Positions 1-6,495 of a stretch of 8,819 nucleotides of DNA are shown here, piece after piece. Within the stretch, counting starts at the first letter, position 1; each line of letters opens with the position of its first letter. The notes below the pieces were generated by a model. That model did no database searches. It saw nothing but the letters and a program-made list of their open reading frames with translations, and had not been told where the DNA came from. The stretch is from assembly GCA_016838795.1 (NCBI GenBank), contig JAEHKQ010000186.1, forward strand, positions 1 to 8,819, written 5' to 3'. A program made the position numbers and the translations under genes. This stretch comes from Nitrosopumilales archaeon. GTDB taxonomy: Archaea; Thermoproteota; Nitrososphaeria; Nitrososphaerales; Nitrosopumilaceae.

Positions 1-963
1 AGACTGGAAAGTAATATTGACAATAGATTAAACTCTCGGGCACTAGATATGCGTAATCAAAAAACTGCATCAATTTTCAAGTTAAGACATCATGTATTAT
101 CGTCAATTAGAAAAACATTGATCGAAAAAAAATTTATTGAAATTAATACACCAAAAATAATTGGGAGTGCAAGTGAAGGTGGAGCAAATCTTTTTTCACT
201 AGATTATTTTGGAAAAACAGCATATCTTGCTCAAAGCCCCCAGCTTTACAAAGAGCAAATGACAATTGGTTTGGAAAGAGTTTTTGAAATTGCATCATTT
301 TATAGAGCAGAGAAATCACACACAGGTAGGCATCTGAGTGAGTTTACTAGTGTTGACATTGAGGCCGCATTTATGGATTATACTGATGTAATGGGGGTGT
401 TAGAATCTCTAATTATGGAAGTTTTTAAATTCACATCTACGAATTGTAAGGATGAACAAAAATCAATTGGTAATGAAATCAAAGTCCCATCATCACCATT
501 TGAGCAGTTAACTTATGGCAAAGTGTTAGATGAATTAAATGCTGCAGATCAAAAATTAGAATTTGGTGATGACCTACTAGATTCACATCTAAGAATTGTT
601 GGAGAAAAACATCCTGGATTTTACTTTATTACGGATTGGCCATTAAAACTCAAACCATTTTACATTCGTGAAAAAGATGATGATGCATCATTATCAAGAT
701 CATTTGATCTTCAATATGGATACTTGGAGCTTTCATCGGGGGGAACGCGTTTACATGATTCTAAATTGTTAAAATCAAGATTAAAAGAGCAAGGGTTAGA
801 TCCCTCTCAATTTGTAGACCATCTACGAGCATTTGATTGGGGGATGCCTCCACACGCTGGTTGGGGGTTGGGTCTGGATAGACTAATGACAACTCTTGTT
901 GGGGTAGACAATATTAGAGAAGTTGTACTATATCCAAGAGACCCTGATAGGTTGACACCATAG
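1..963 (+). CDS. aspS: Aspartyl-tRNA synthetase, archaeal/eukaryal type (5' end outside window)
   Basis: Class II synthetase that charges tRNA with aspartate in the cytoplasm. The frame is open from base 1 and reads typical AspRS sequence (..NRLNSRALDMR..) before the first ATG at 49. That ATG is therefore internal and the gene begins upstream; about 320 C-terminal codons are present of roughly 430 in the family, so the missing part is mainly the N-terminal anticodon-binding OB domain. The class II motifs are in order: motif 1 around the EINTPK segment, the AQSPQLYKEQ loop that helps hold aspartate, motif 2 at 298-363 (FYRAE...RHLSEF...DIE, with the ATP-binding arginine), and motif 3 at 859-882 (GWGLGLDR). 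The C-terminus YPRDPDRLTP is typical of the archaeal type. Whether the enzyme is discriminating or also makes Asp-tRNA(Asn) depends largely on the missing N-terminal domain and cannot be judged. No strong terminator follows it. Confidence 0.95.
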   Translation, partial: RLESNIDNRLNSRALDMRNQKTASIFKLRHHVLSSIRKTLIEKKFIEINTPKIIGSASEGGANLFSLDYFGKTAYLAQSPQLYKEQMTIGLERVFEIASFYRAEKSHTGRHLSEFTSVDIEAAFMDYTDVMGVLESLIMEVFKFTSTNCKDEQKSIGNEIKVPSSPFEQLTYGKVLDELNAADQKLEFGDDLLDSHLRIVGEKHPGFYFITDWPLKLKPFYIREKDDDASLSRSFDLQYGYLELSSGGTRLHDSKLLKSRLKEQGLDPSQFVDHLRAFDWGMPPHAGWGLGLDRLMTTLVGVDNIREVVLYPRDPDRLTP

Positions 964-980
964 ACTAAATAATGGATTTC

Positions 981-995
981 TGTTATTAAATAACA
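981..995. promoter_or_regulatory. Upstream copy of a paired palindromic operator candidate
   Basis: TGTTAT-TAA-ATAACA, a perfect inverted repeat (seven-base arms TGTTATT/AATAACA around one A). It lies directly upstream of the TATA-like box at 996-1003. A second palindrome with the same half-sites is at 1011-1024. The regulatory role is inferred from position and the duplicated half-sites. Confidence 0.5.
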
Positions 996-1003
996 TTTAA
1001 AAG
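996..1003 (+). promoter_or_regulatory. TATA-like box for the zinc-ribbon gene
   Basis: TTTAAAAG, centred about 27 bp before the ATG at 1026. This is the archaeal TATA-to-start distance expected for a leaderless or nearly leaderless mRNA. No Shine-Dalgarno-like purine tract precedes the ATG, which agrees with leaderless initiation. Confidence 0.5.
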
Positions 1004-1010
1004 TAAATTT

Positions 1011-1024
1011 TGTTATCTATAACA
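1011..1024. promoter_or_regulatory. Downstream copy of the paired palindromic operator candidate
   Basis: TGTTAT-CT-ATAACA, a perfect six-base-arm inverted repeat ending one base before the ATG at 1026. It would cover the initiation region of a leaderless transcript. Its half-sites are identical to those of the palindrome at 981-995; the centres are about 29-30 bp apart with the TATA-like box between them. Confidence 0.5.
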
Positions 1025-1025
1025 T

Positions 1026-1289
1026 ATGTATGATTGGGTTGAATGTGAATGTGGGCATAACTTCTGGACAAAAAAAGAAAAGCCGCAATGCAGTAAATGC
1101 AAACAGAGATTTTCTGCCTATAATCACATTTACACTTGGTCAGATCATGAGAAAGGAAAGACAATAGAGGTTCTAGAAAACAAAATTCGGGAACAAAATC
1201 AAACCATGGAAAATTTGTTAACCGTGTTAGAAACTTATCAATTCAAAACTGATGAAATTATTCAAGAAATACGCAATTCAACAAAATAG
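1026..1289 (+). CDS. Small zinc-ribbon plus coiled-coil protein (hypothetical)
   Basis: An 87-residue protein of unknown function. Residues 1-30 form a probable zinc ribbon with ligands C7-x-C9 and C22-xx-C25, surrounded by aromatic residues (W4, F13, W14, F29). Residues 48-86 are charged and helix-forming with regularly spaced hydrophobics, consistent with a short coiled coil and so a likely dimer. There is no signal peptide or membrane segment, so it should be cytoplasmic. The ATG at 1026 is chosen because it sits about 27 bp after a TATA-like box; the ATG at 1030 is in another frame. The gene has its own promoter, separate from aspS 62 bp upstream. The flanking twin palindromes suggest control by a dimeric DNA-binding protein, possibly this one acting on itself, but that is inference. 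It does not show the TFIIB, TFS or ribosomal-protein zinc-ribbon signatures. Confidence 0.75.
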   Translation: MYDWVECECGHNFWTKKEKPQCSKCKQRFSAYNHIYTWSDHEKGKTIEVLENKIREQNQTMENLLTVLETYQFKTDEIIQEIRNSTK

Positions 1290-1314
1290 ATTTTAAGCAA
1301 TATTCTAACAAAAA

Positions 1315-1322
1315 GATAAATT
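1315..1322 (+). promoter_or_regulatory. Possible TATA-like box for the cross-brace finger gene
   Basis: GATAAATT, centred about 27 bp before the GTG at 1345, with no Shine-Dalgarno sequence in between. The spacing fits leaderless initiation. The motif is weak in AT-rich DNA, so this is supportive rather than decisive. Confidence 0.35.
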
Positions 1323-1344
1323 CGAAAAGTTACAATTCATACTT

Positions 1345-1701
1345 GTGCAAAAATGTAATTTTTGTGGTTCTGCTTTTGGAGATAGAAAGTGCTACTTTTG
1401 CGACAGACGATGTTGCACAAACTGTATGACTGATGACCGTTCTAGATGCAAAGAATGTTTCATCACTAAAAGAAGGCTTGGTTGGAAAAGAATCCTAAAA
1501 CGAAACAAGATTTTGGTGATATGCATTGGACTTCTTTGGATTTATGCAGTTTTTCCTGGCCCCTTTTTCCCTGGGATTGATCCTACTTATTATTACGCCA
1601 CGTTAATTGCAGCCATTTTGATTATGATTCCACTTGGTTTGGCAATGTTCTTCTGGTCACTTAATCCACCTGCCTCTAATCTTAAAAAAGAAAAAGATTA
1701 A
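1345..1701 (+). CDS. Membrane protein with N-terminal eight-Cys cross-brace zinc finger (hypothetical)
   Basis: A 118-residue protein. Residues 4-38 hold eight cysteines as four CxxC pairs (C4/C7, C16/C19, C24/C27, C35/C38; C23 is an extra one) with gaps of 8, 4 and 7 residues. This spacing is like FYVE/RING-type cross-brace fingers that bind two zinc ions. The basic RRHHCR phosphoinositide motif of true FYVE domains is absent. A basic linker (residues 42-55) follows, then two membrane helices at about 56-75 and 84-106 joined by a short Pro/Gly loop, and a lysine-rich tail. The positive-inside rule puts both the finger and the tail in the cytoplasm. Start is GTG at 1345: there is no in-frame ATG, and an in-frame stop lies at 1306-1308. 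It converges on leuB with a 4-bp overlap (TTAA at 1698-1701). Function is unknown; a membrane-tethered adaptor is the obvious guess. Confidence 0.75.
   Translation: MQKCNFCGSAFGDRKCYFCDRRCCTNCMTDDRSRCKECFITKRRLGWKRILKRNKILVICIGLLWIYAVFPGPFFPGIDPTYYYATLIAAILIMIPLGLAMFFWSLNPPASNLKKEKD
1684..1695 (-). terminator. U-tract terminator candidate after leuB
   Basis: On the minus strand the sequence just after the leuB stop reads T5-C-T6, without a strong hairpin, as expected for intrinsic termination by archaeal RNA polymerase. The same bases encode the lysine-rich C-terminus of the convergent + strand gene. Confidence 0.5.
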
Positions 1702-2714
1702 CTTAGTCTTGAAACTATTTCGTGTGTAAATTCTGAAGTAGTTTTATCTCCTCCAATATCCTTTGTTTTAATTCCAGATTTTACAACATCATAAACTGTT
1801 GATTCAATCTTGTCAGCAACATCAAAACATTTTTTATCATCATATTTTGTTCCAAGCCATTCCAACATCATCTTTATTGATAGAATAAATGAAGATGGGT
1901 TTGCAATTTTTTTTCCAGCTATATCAAATGCAGCTCCATGTACTGGTTCAAACAACGCAAAGTCATCACCAATGTTAGCAGCTGGAGCCATTCCTAATCC
2001 GCCAACTACCTGAGCTGATTCATCTGAAAGAATATCACCAAACATGTTTGTTGTAACTATTACATCAAATGATTCAGGTTGTCTTATTAGATTCATGGCA
2101 CAAGCATCAACATACATTTCTTCAAAGAAAACATCAGAATACTCTTTAGCTACTCCAGCACACGCTCTTGCAAACAAGCTATCTGACTTTCTGATTACAT
2201 TGGATTTGTGAACACTGGTAACCTTTTTTTGTAAATTCCTCTGGATGGCAGTCTGGCAGGCGTATTTTGCTATCCTTTTTGACGCTTTTTCAGAGATAAT
2301 TCTCAAAGCAACTGCTGCACCATCTATTTCAAATTCTTTTCCTTGGTACAAGTCTTCAGTGTTTTCGCGAACTATTACCAAATCAACATCATCTCGTAGT
2401 GCATTCATGTTTGGATATGATTTTGCAGGACGAATATTTGCGTAAAGGTCAAGCTCACGTCTCAAAAACACGATAACATCAGCTGCTGTTTCCCCAACTG
2501 GTGCTTTCAAACAAGCATCAGATGATTTTATTGCATCAAACGTCTCATCAGGTAGTGCTTTCCCAGTGTTTTTGAGAGCCCCATCTCCAGCATCTAATTG
2601 ATTAATTGAAAATTTCAAATCAAGCTTATCATTAATTGTTTCTAAAACACTAATTGCAGATTCAGATATCTCTGGACCTATTCCATCTCCTTTGATTAAA
2701 GCAATGTTATACAT
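1698..2714 (-). CDS. leuB: 3-isopropylmalate dehydrogenase
   Basis: Oxidises and decarboxylates (2R,3S)-3-isopropylmalate with NAD+ to give 2-oxoisocaproate, the third reaction of the leucine branch. The 338-residue protein is full length for the beta-decarboxylating dehydrogenase family. Visible signatures: GDGIGPE at 9-15; substrate arginines R85 (LRRELDLY), R95 (NIRP) and R116 (RENTEDLYQG); Y123; catalytic K170 in VHKSN; the metal aspartates D203, D227 and D231 (GDILSDE); and FEPVHGAAFDIAGK at 255-268 near the nucleotide site. RENTEDLYQG and GAAFDIAGK are common in archaeal members, including homoisocitrate and related dehydrogenases, so sequence alone leaves some substrate ambiguity. Being last in an ilvB-ilvN-leuA operon argues strongly for isopropylmalate. 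The ATG at 2714 has a good Shine-Dalgarno sequence and lies 36 bp after leuA. Confidence 0.92.
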   Translation of the reverse strand: MYNIALIKGDGIGPEISESAISVLETINDKLDLKFSINQLDAGDGALKNTGKALPDETFDAIKSSDACLKAPVGETAADVIVFLRRELDLYANIRPAKSYPNMNALRDDVDLVIVRENTEDLYQGKEFEIDGAAVALRIISEKASKRIAKYACQTAIQRNLQKKVTSVHKSNVIRKSDSLFARACAGVAKEYSDVFFEEMYVDACAMNLIRQPESFDVIVTTNMFGDILSDESAQVVGGLGMAPAANIGDDFALFEPVHGAAFDIAGKKIANPSSFILSIKMMLEWLGTKYDDKKCFDVADKIESTVYDVVKSGIKTKDIGGDKTTSEFTHEIVSRLS

Positions 2715-2717
2715 TTC

Positions 2718-2725
2718 TCACTCCT
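2718..2725 (-). promoter_or_regulatory. leuB: Strong Shine-Dalgarno sequence of leuB
   Basis: AGGAGTGA on the minus strand, ending 3 nt before the leuB ATG (6 nt from its GGAG core). It fixes the start. It is the clearest ribosome-binding site in the window, as expected for an operon-internal gene that is separated from its upstream neighbour and cannot use leaderless initiation. Confidence 0.65.
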
Positions 2726-2750
2726 AGATTCCGTAGTAGTTTCTTAAAGA

Positions 2751-4268
2751 TTAGTTGCCTACTTTTTTTTCTTTGAGTAGTTTTTTGAGCATAATTCTGT
2801 TTAATCCATCAATTACCGCCTGAACGCTAGTAGTGACAATGTCTTCGCCAACAGATTTTGCAGATGCAATATTGCCTTGTGCATCCTCAACTTTAATTGT
2901 AACTTCACAAAGTGCGTCAGAACCACCAGATATTGAGGCCAAACCATAATCCTTGATTCTCACTTCAGAAATCTTTCCAGTAATTTTTTGAATCGCATTT
3001 AATGATGCATCTACAGGACCAACACCATGATCGGTTGCGCTGAATTCTTTTCCATCAATATTTAATTTTACAAATGCATAAGGCATTGTTCCAATTCCTG
3101 TCGAAACTGAAAATCCAGTGAGCTGAACAATTCGCTTAATTCCACGTTCTTTCATAACTTCACTAGCGATTGTTAGCAACTCAACCTCTGTTACGTGTTT
3201 TCCTTGATCACCCAAATTTTTTACTTTGTCAAGAATCTGATTAGCTTGTTCTTTGTCTGGTCGCAGTCCATATTCTTCCAACATTGCATTCATACCATGT
3301 ATACCTGCATGTTTTCCAACCTGAAGCCATCGAGAACGGCCAACAAGTTCTGGGCTAATTGGTTCATAGGTTAATGGATTACTTAGAACGCCGTGAGTAT
3401 GAATTCCTGATTCATGCCCAAATGCATTTTCTCCCACTATCGCTTTGTTTGGTTGAACGGTCATTCCAACTAGTTTGGAAACAAATCTTGATGTATCATA
3501 GAGTAATTCGGTTTTGATTCCAGTTTCATATTTCTCACTAAACTGTAAACACTGTAATGACATTACAAACTCCTCTAGTGAGGCATTTCCTGCCCGTTCC
3601 CCAATTCCATTGATGGTGACATGAGCACATTGTGCACCAGCTTGAATTCCAGAGATTGCATTTGCAACAGCTAAACCAAAGTCATTATGACAATGAACAC
3701 TGACAGGAAGTTTTGTTACTTCAACTGCATCTTTTGTAATTTCTGCCATATATTGTGGTGTGGAATAACCAACAGTATCAGGAATGTCAATTCTATCAGC
3801 TCCTGCTTTTGCCACTTCACCAAATACTTTTTTTAAGAATTCTCTATCAGATCTGGTTGCGTCTTCAGCAGAAAACTCTACTTGTAGTCCGCGTGATTTT
3901 CCATATTCTACGGCTTCAATGGCTTTGGCAAGTACTTCATCTCGACTAAGTTTTAGTTTGTATTGCAAATGAATATCAGATGTAGCAATAAAGGTGTGAA
4001 TGTATTTTAGCCCAACATCAATTGCAGCATCAATATCCTTTTTGTTAGCTCTTGCTAGACCGCAAATCTCAGCTGAGAGGTTTTCACTGATAATCATTTT
4101 GATGGCTTTGCGTTCTCCATCTGAAACTAATGGAAAGCCAGCTTCTATTGCATCGACCCCAAGCTCATCCAGCTTTTTTGCAATGGTTAGCTTCTGCTCA
4201 GGTGCCAATGATACCCCTGGGGATTGTTCTCCATCCCTTAGTGTTGTATCAAAGATTCGCACTCTCAT
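2751..4268 (-). CDS. leuA: 2-isopropylmalate synthase
   Basis: Condenses acetyl-CoA with 2-oxoisovalerate, the committed step of leucine synthesis. The 505-residue protein has a TIM-barrel catalytic domain (about 1-270) with TTLRDGEQSPG at 8-18 (R11, metal ligand D12), HCHNDFG at 192-198 (metal histidines H192 and H194) and GIGERAGNA at 221-229 (N228). A linker subdomain carries NAFGHESGIHTHG (281-293). A C-terminal leucine-feedback domain spans about 380-495, so allosteric inhibition by leucine is expected. The related (R)-citramalate synthase (cimA) is the main alternative. HTFIATS at 91-97 and EFSAED at 131-136 keep the His and Ser that line the oxoisovalerate pocket in isopropylmalate synthases, which favours LeuA. 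The start codon overlaps the ilvN stop (ATGA), implying translational coupling. The C-terminus is lysine rich. Confidence 0.92.
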   Translation of the reverse strand: MRVRIFDTTLRDGEQSPGVSLAPEQKLTIAKKLDELGVDAIEAGFPLVSDGERKAIKMIISENLSAEICGLARANKKDIDAAIDVGLKYIHTFIATSDIHLQYKLKLSRDEVLAKAIEAVEYGKSRGLQVEFSAEDATRSDREFLKKVFGEVAKAGADRIDIPDTVGYSTPQYMAEITKDAVEVTKLPVSVHCHNDFGLAVANAISGIQAGAQCAHVTINGIGERAGNASLEEFVMSLQCLQFSEKYETGIKTELLYDTSRFVSKLVGMTVQPNKAIVGENAFGHESGIHTHGVLSNPLTYEPISPELVGRSRWLQVGKHAGIHGMNAMLEEYGLRPDKEQANQILDKVKNLGDQGKHVTEVELLTIASEVMKERGIKRIVQLTGFSVSTGIGTMPYAFVKLNIDGKEFSATDHGVGPVDASLNAIQKITGKISEVRIKDYGLASISGGSDALCEVTIKVEDAQGNIASAKSVGEDIVTTSVQAVIDGLNRIMLKKLLKEKKVGN

Positions 4269-4747
4269 GTGCCAGCCCTCTGAAGTGCGGCAATTCCTGT
4301 TCTAGAAGTTTCTATGATTCCAAACGGCTTTAACAATTCCTCAAATGACTTGATGTGGTCTGGAGTTGCAGTCAATTCCACCATAATTGATTCCTTTTTA
4401 GCATCATGAATCTTTCCGCCATAGGCACTTGCAATACGATTAATTTCCATGGTGTCCTGTGCCGATTTTATCTTGATTCTAAATAGTATCAACTCCCGGT
4501 ATACGGTTTTGTGCTCATCAAGCTGTTTAACCTCGATAGTATCAATCATTTTAGCAAGTTGTTTTACGATTTGCTGTATTTGTTTTTCATCAGTATTTGT
4601 TGTAATTGTCATTCTGGAGATATCTGGGTCTGGTGTTGTACCAACTGAAATGCTGTCGATGTTAAAGTTTTTTGCACGAAATAGATTTGTCACCTTCCAC
4701 AATATTCCTGGTCTGTTTTCAACTAAAATTGATAGTATAGCCCACAT
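4265..4747 (-). CDS. ilvN: Acetohydroxyacid synthase regulatory (small) subunit
   Basis: Regulatory partner of IlvB that stimulates the catalytic subunit and confers valine feedback inhibition. At 160 residues it is full length for the IlvH/IlvN family. The N-terminal ACT domain (about 1-75) has ILVENRPGIL at 7-16; N11, G14 and N29 match positions implicated in valine binding in E. coli IlvH, so valine sensitivity is plausible. The C-terminal domain (about 80-160) ends in the usual pattern (ELTATPDHI..FEELLKPFGIIE..RTGIAAL). The ATG at 4747 lies 7 bp after the ilvB stop, and the TGA overlaps the leuA ATG by 4 bp, so the three genes are clearly one transcription and translation unit. Confidence 0.95.
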   Translation of the reverse strand: MWAILSILVENRPGILWKVTNLFRAKNFNIDSISVGTTPDPDISRMTITTNTDEKQIQQIVKQLAKMIDTIEVKQLDEHKTVYRELILFRIKIKSAQDTMEINRIASAYGGKIHDAKKESIMVELTATPDHIKSFEELLKPFGIIETSRTGIAALQRAGT

Positions 4748-4754
4748 CAGTCCA

Positions 4755-6443
4755 TCACGATGGTAATATCATATCTTTCAATGGAGTTCCTGGGGCCACA
4801 AAAGGGAATACGTCTTCTTCAGGATCAATTGGAATATCGATAACTGTGGCAACATCACTCTTAAGACCCGCCTTGATTGCTTTTTCTAATTCGTCAAGGG
4901 ATTGTGCTCTAATCCCCTGTGCACCGTAAGATTCAGCAATTTTTACATAATCTGGACAGCCTTTTTGATCAACACCAATCATTCTTCTATCATAGAATGT
5001 TCTCTGCCACTGTGCAACCATTCCATAAGAGTAGTTGTTTATCAAGAATACGATCACTGGAATACCTTCTGTTACAGATGTTGCAAGAGAATTTTCAGTC
5101 ATGTTAAAGCTTCCATCACCTGCAATATCCACAACTGGAACATCTGGCCTTGCAACCTTGGCACCAATTGCTGCTGGAAATCCCCAGCCCATAGTTCCAA
5201 GTCCTGTTGAGCTGAAAAAGGTTCCAGGTTGAATTACATCAAAGAATAGTGATGCCCACATTTGATGTTGTCCAACTTCCGTTGTACAAATTGCCTCATG
5301 TGGTATAGTTTCTCTAAGCTTTCGTAATATTTTAGCAGCACTCATCTCACCAGGATGAATTTTCAAGTTTTTTCTCCAATAGTCTTTTGTTTCCTCAACA
5401 TGTTTTATCCACTTGTTGTCATCAGATTTTTTGAATGCCTTTTGTTGAAGCATCTTTATCATAATTCTTAGTGAGGCCTTGACATCTCCAACCACAGCCA
5501 CCTGAGCTGTTTGGTTCTTGCCAATTTCTGCAGGATCAACATCCATGTGAATAATCTTTAACCGCTTCTCAAATTCCTCAAATGTTCCTACCGAACGATC
5601 TGAAAATCTAGTGCCTAAAGCAAAAACACAGTCTGCTTCAATCATTAGCTTGTTTGCTTCTGCATGTCCATGCATTCCTATTGGTCCAAGTGATAGTGCG
5701 TGATTCTCTGGGAACGAACCCTTGCCTTTGAACGTAGTTACCACAGGAATCATTAACATTTCAGCTACGGCCTGAAGCTCAGCAAATGCAGATGCTATGA
5801 TTACGCCCCCACCTGCCAAGATAATTGGTTTTTCAGATCCAAGCAACATCTGGATTGCTCTTTCAACGTTAGCAATGTCAGGATCGGTCCAAGGATGATA
5901 CCCCCTCATCTTTACAACATCAGGAAATGTCATCTCTGCTTCATTTTGTTGTACATCTTTTGGGACATCAATTAGTACGGGTCCTGGCCTGCCGGTCTCA
6001 GCAATGTAGAAACTTTTCTTTACAGCTTCGGGTATTTCTGCAGGAGCCCGTGGTTGAAATGCGTATTTTACACATGGATTTGACATTCCTATGATATCGC
6101 TTTCTTGAAATGCATCTCGTCCAATCATTGCAACGGGGACTTGGCCAACTACTGCAACCATTGGTGCAGAGTCTGCATGAGCAGTTGCAAGTCCTGTTAG
6201 AATGTTTGTTGCTCCAGGTCCTGATGTTGCAAAACAGACACCGGGCTTTCTACTAACTCTACCAAAACAATCTGCCATGTGAGCAGCTGATTGTTCATGT
6301 CTTGCTAGAATATGACGAATATTACTTTTAGATAACTCGTCGTACATCGGAAGATTCGCACCTCCCGGTAGTCCGAAGACTTGTTTTACGCCTTCTTTTT
6401 CCATTGCAACCATCAAAGCCTTTGCGCCGATCATATTCTCCAT
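4755..6443 (-). CDS. ilvB: Acetohydroxyacid synthase catalytic (large) subunit
   Basis: Thiamine-diphosphate and FAD enzyme that makes 2-acetolactate from two pyruvates (valine/leucine route) or acetohydroxybutyrate from pyruvate plus 2-oxobutyrate (isoleucine route). From the ATG at 6443 it has 562 residues, normal for the family. Key elements in order: FGLPGGANLPMYDE near the N-terminus; the catalytic glutamate in ARHEQSAAHMA (about residue 50); TSGPGATN; GQVPVAMIGRDAFQE; the central FAD-binding domain; GLGTMGWGFPAAIG; the ThDP/metal motif GDGSFNMT (about 442-449) with its distal NN about 25 residues on; and MVAQWQ..FYDRR. The start is uncertain. In-frame TTG 6455, ATG 6452, ATG 6443 and ATG 6434 all precede the conserved GAKAL segment. 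I favour 6443, which has AGGTTGATGA about 5 nt upstream. It is the first structural gene of the operon, behind a putative leader peptide and an inverted repeat. Confidence 0.95.
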   Translation of the reverse strand: MENMIGAKALMVAMEKEGVKQVFGLPGGANLPMYDELSKSNIRHILARHEQSAAHMADCFGRVSRKPGVCFATSGPGATNILTGLATAHADSAPMVAVVGQVPVAMIGRDAFQESDIIGMSNPCVKYAFQPRAPAEIPEAVKKSFYIAETGRPGPVLIDVPKDVQQNEAEMTFPDVVKMRGYHPWTDPDIANVERAIQMLLGSEKPIILAGGGVIIASAFAELQAVAEMLMIPVVTTFKGKGSFPENHALSLGPIGMHGHAEANKLMIEADCVFALGTRFSDRSVGTFEEFEKRLKIIHMDVDPAEIGKNQTAQVAVVGDVKASLRIMIKMLQQKAFKKSDDNKWIKHVEETKDYWRKNLKIHPGEMSAAKILRKLRETIPHEAICTTEVGQHQMWASLFFDVIQPGTFFSSTGLGTMGWGFPAAIGAKVARPDVPVVDIAGDGSFNMTENSLATSVTEGIPVIVFLINNYSYGMVAQWQRTFYDRRMIGVDQKGCPDYVKIAESYGAQGIRAQSLDELEKAIKAGLKSDVATVIDIPIDPEEDVFPFVAPGTPLKDMILPS

Positions 6444-6460
6444 TTTAATCATCAACCTGT

Positions 6461-6489
6461 GTCCATAATTTTAACTGTTAAAAATGGAC
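6461..6489 (-). promoter_or_regulatory. 13-bp-arm inverted repeat / RNA hairpin between leader ORF and ilvB
   Basis: Arms GTCCAT (6461-6466) plus TTTTAAC (6469-6475) pair with GTTAAAA (6477-6483) plus ATGGAC (6484-6489), leaving a two-base bulge (6467-6468) and a minimal loop. As minus-strand RNA it forms a stem that contains a U5 tract (6484-6480) and ends just before the ilvB ribosome-binding region. As DNA it is a palindrome overlapping a secondary TATA-like sequence (GTTAAAATTA, minus strand 6475-6466). It could therefore be an attenuator or translation-control hairpin, or an operator. The complementarity is seen; the function is inferred. Confidence 0.55.
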
Positions 6490-6495
6490 CACACT

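Noticed and set aside
49..963. ATG at 49 as the true start of aspS
   Set aside because: The frame is open to base 1 and the residues before this ATG continue AspRS homology, so the methionine is internal.
1026..1289. Zinc ribbon as a TFIIB, TFS or RNA polymerase subunit
   Set aside because: The CxC...CxxC pattern lacks the family signatures, and the coiled-coil half does not match them.
2751..4268. (R)-citramalate synthase (cimA) instead of LeuA
   Set aside because: The HTFIATS and EFSAED pocket residues and the adjacent leuB favour isopropylmalate synthase, though an assay would be needed to exclude dual activity.
4000..4305. Open frame on the + strand opposite leuA and the end of ilvN
   Set aside because: It is antisense to two well-conserved genes, and its translation is low in complexity (Ser/Phe/Ile rich) with no domain.
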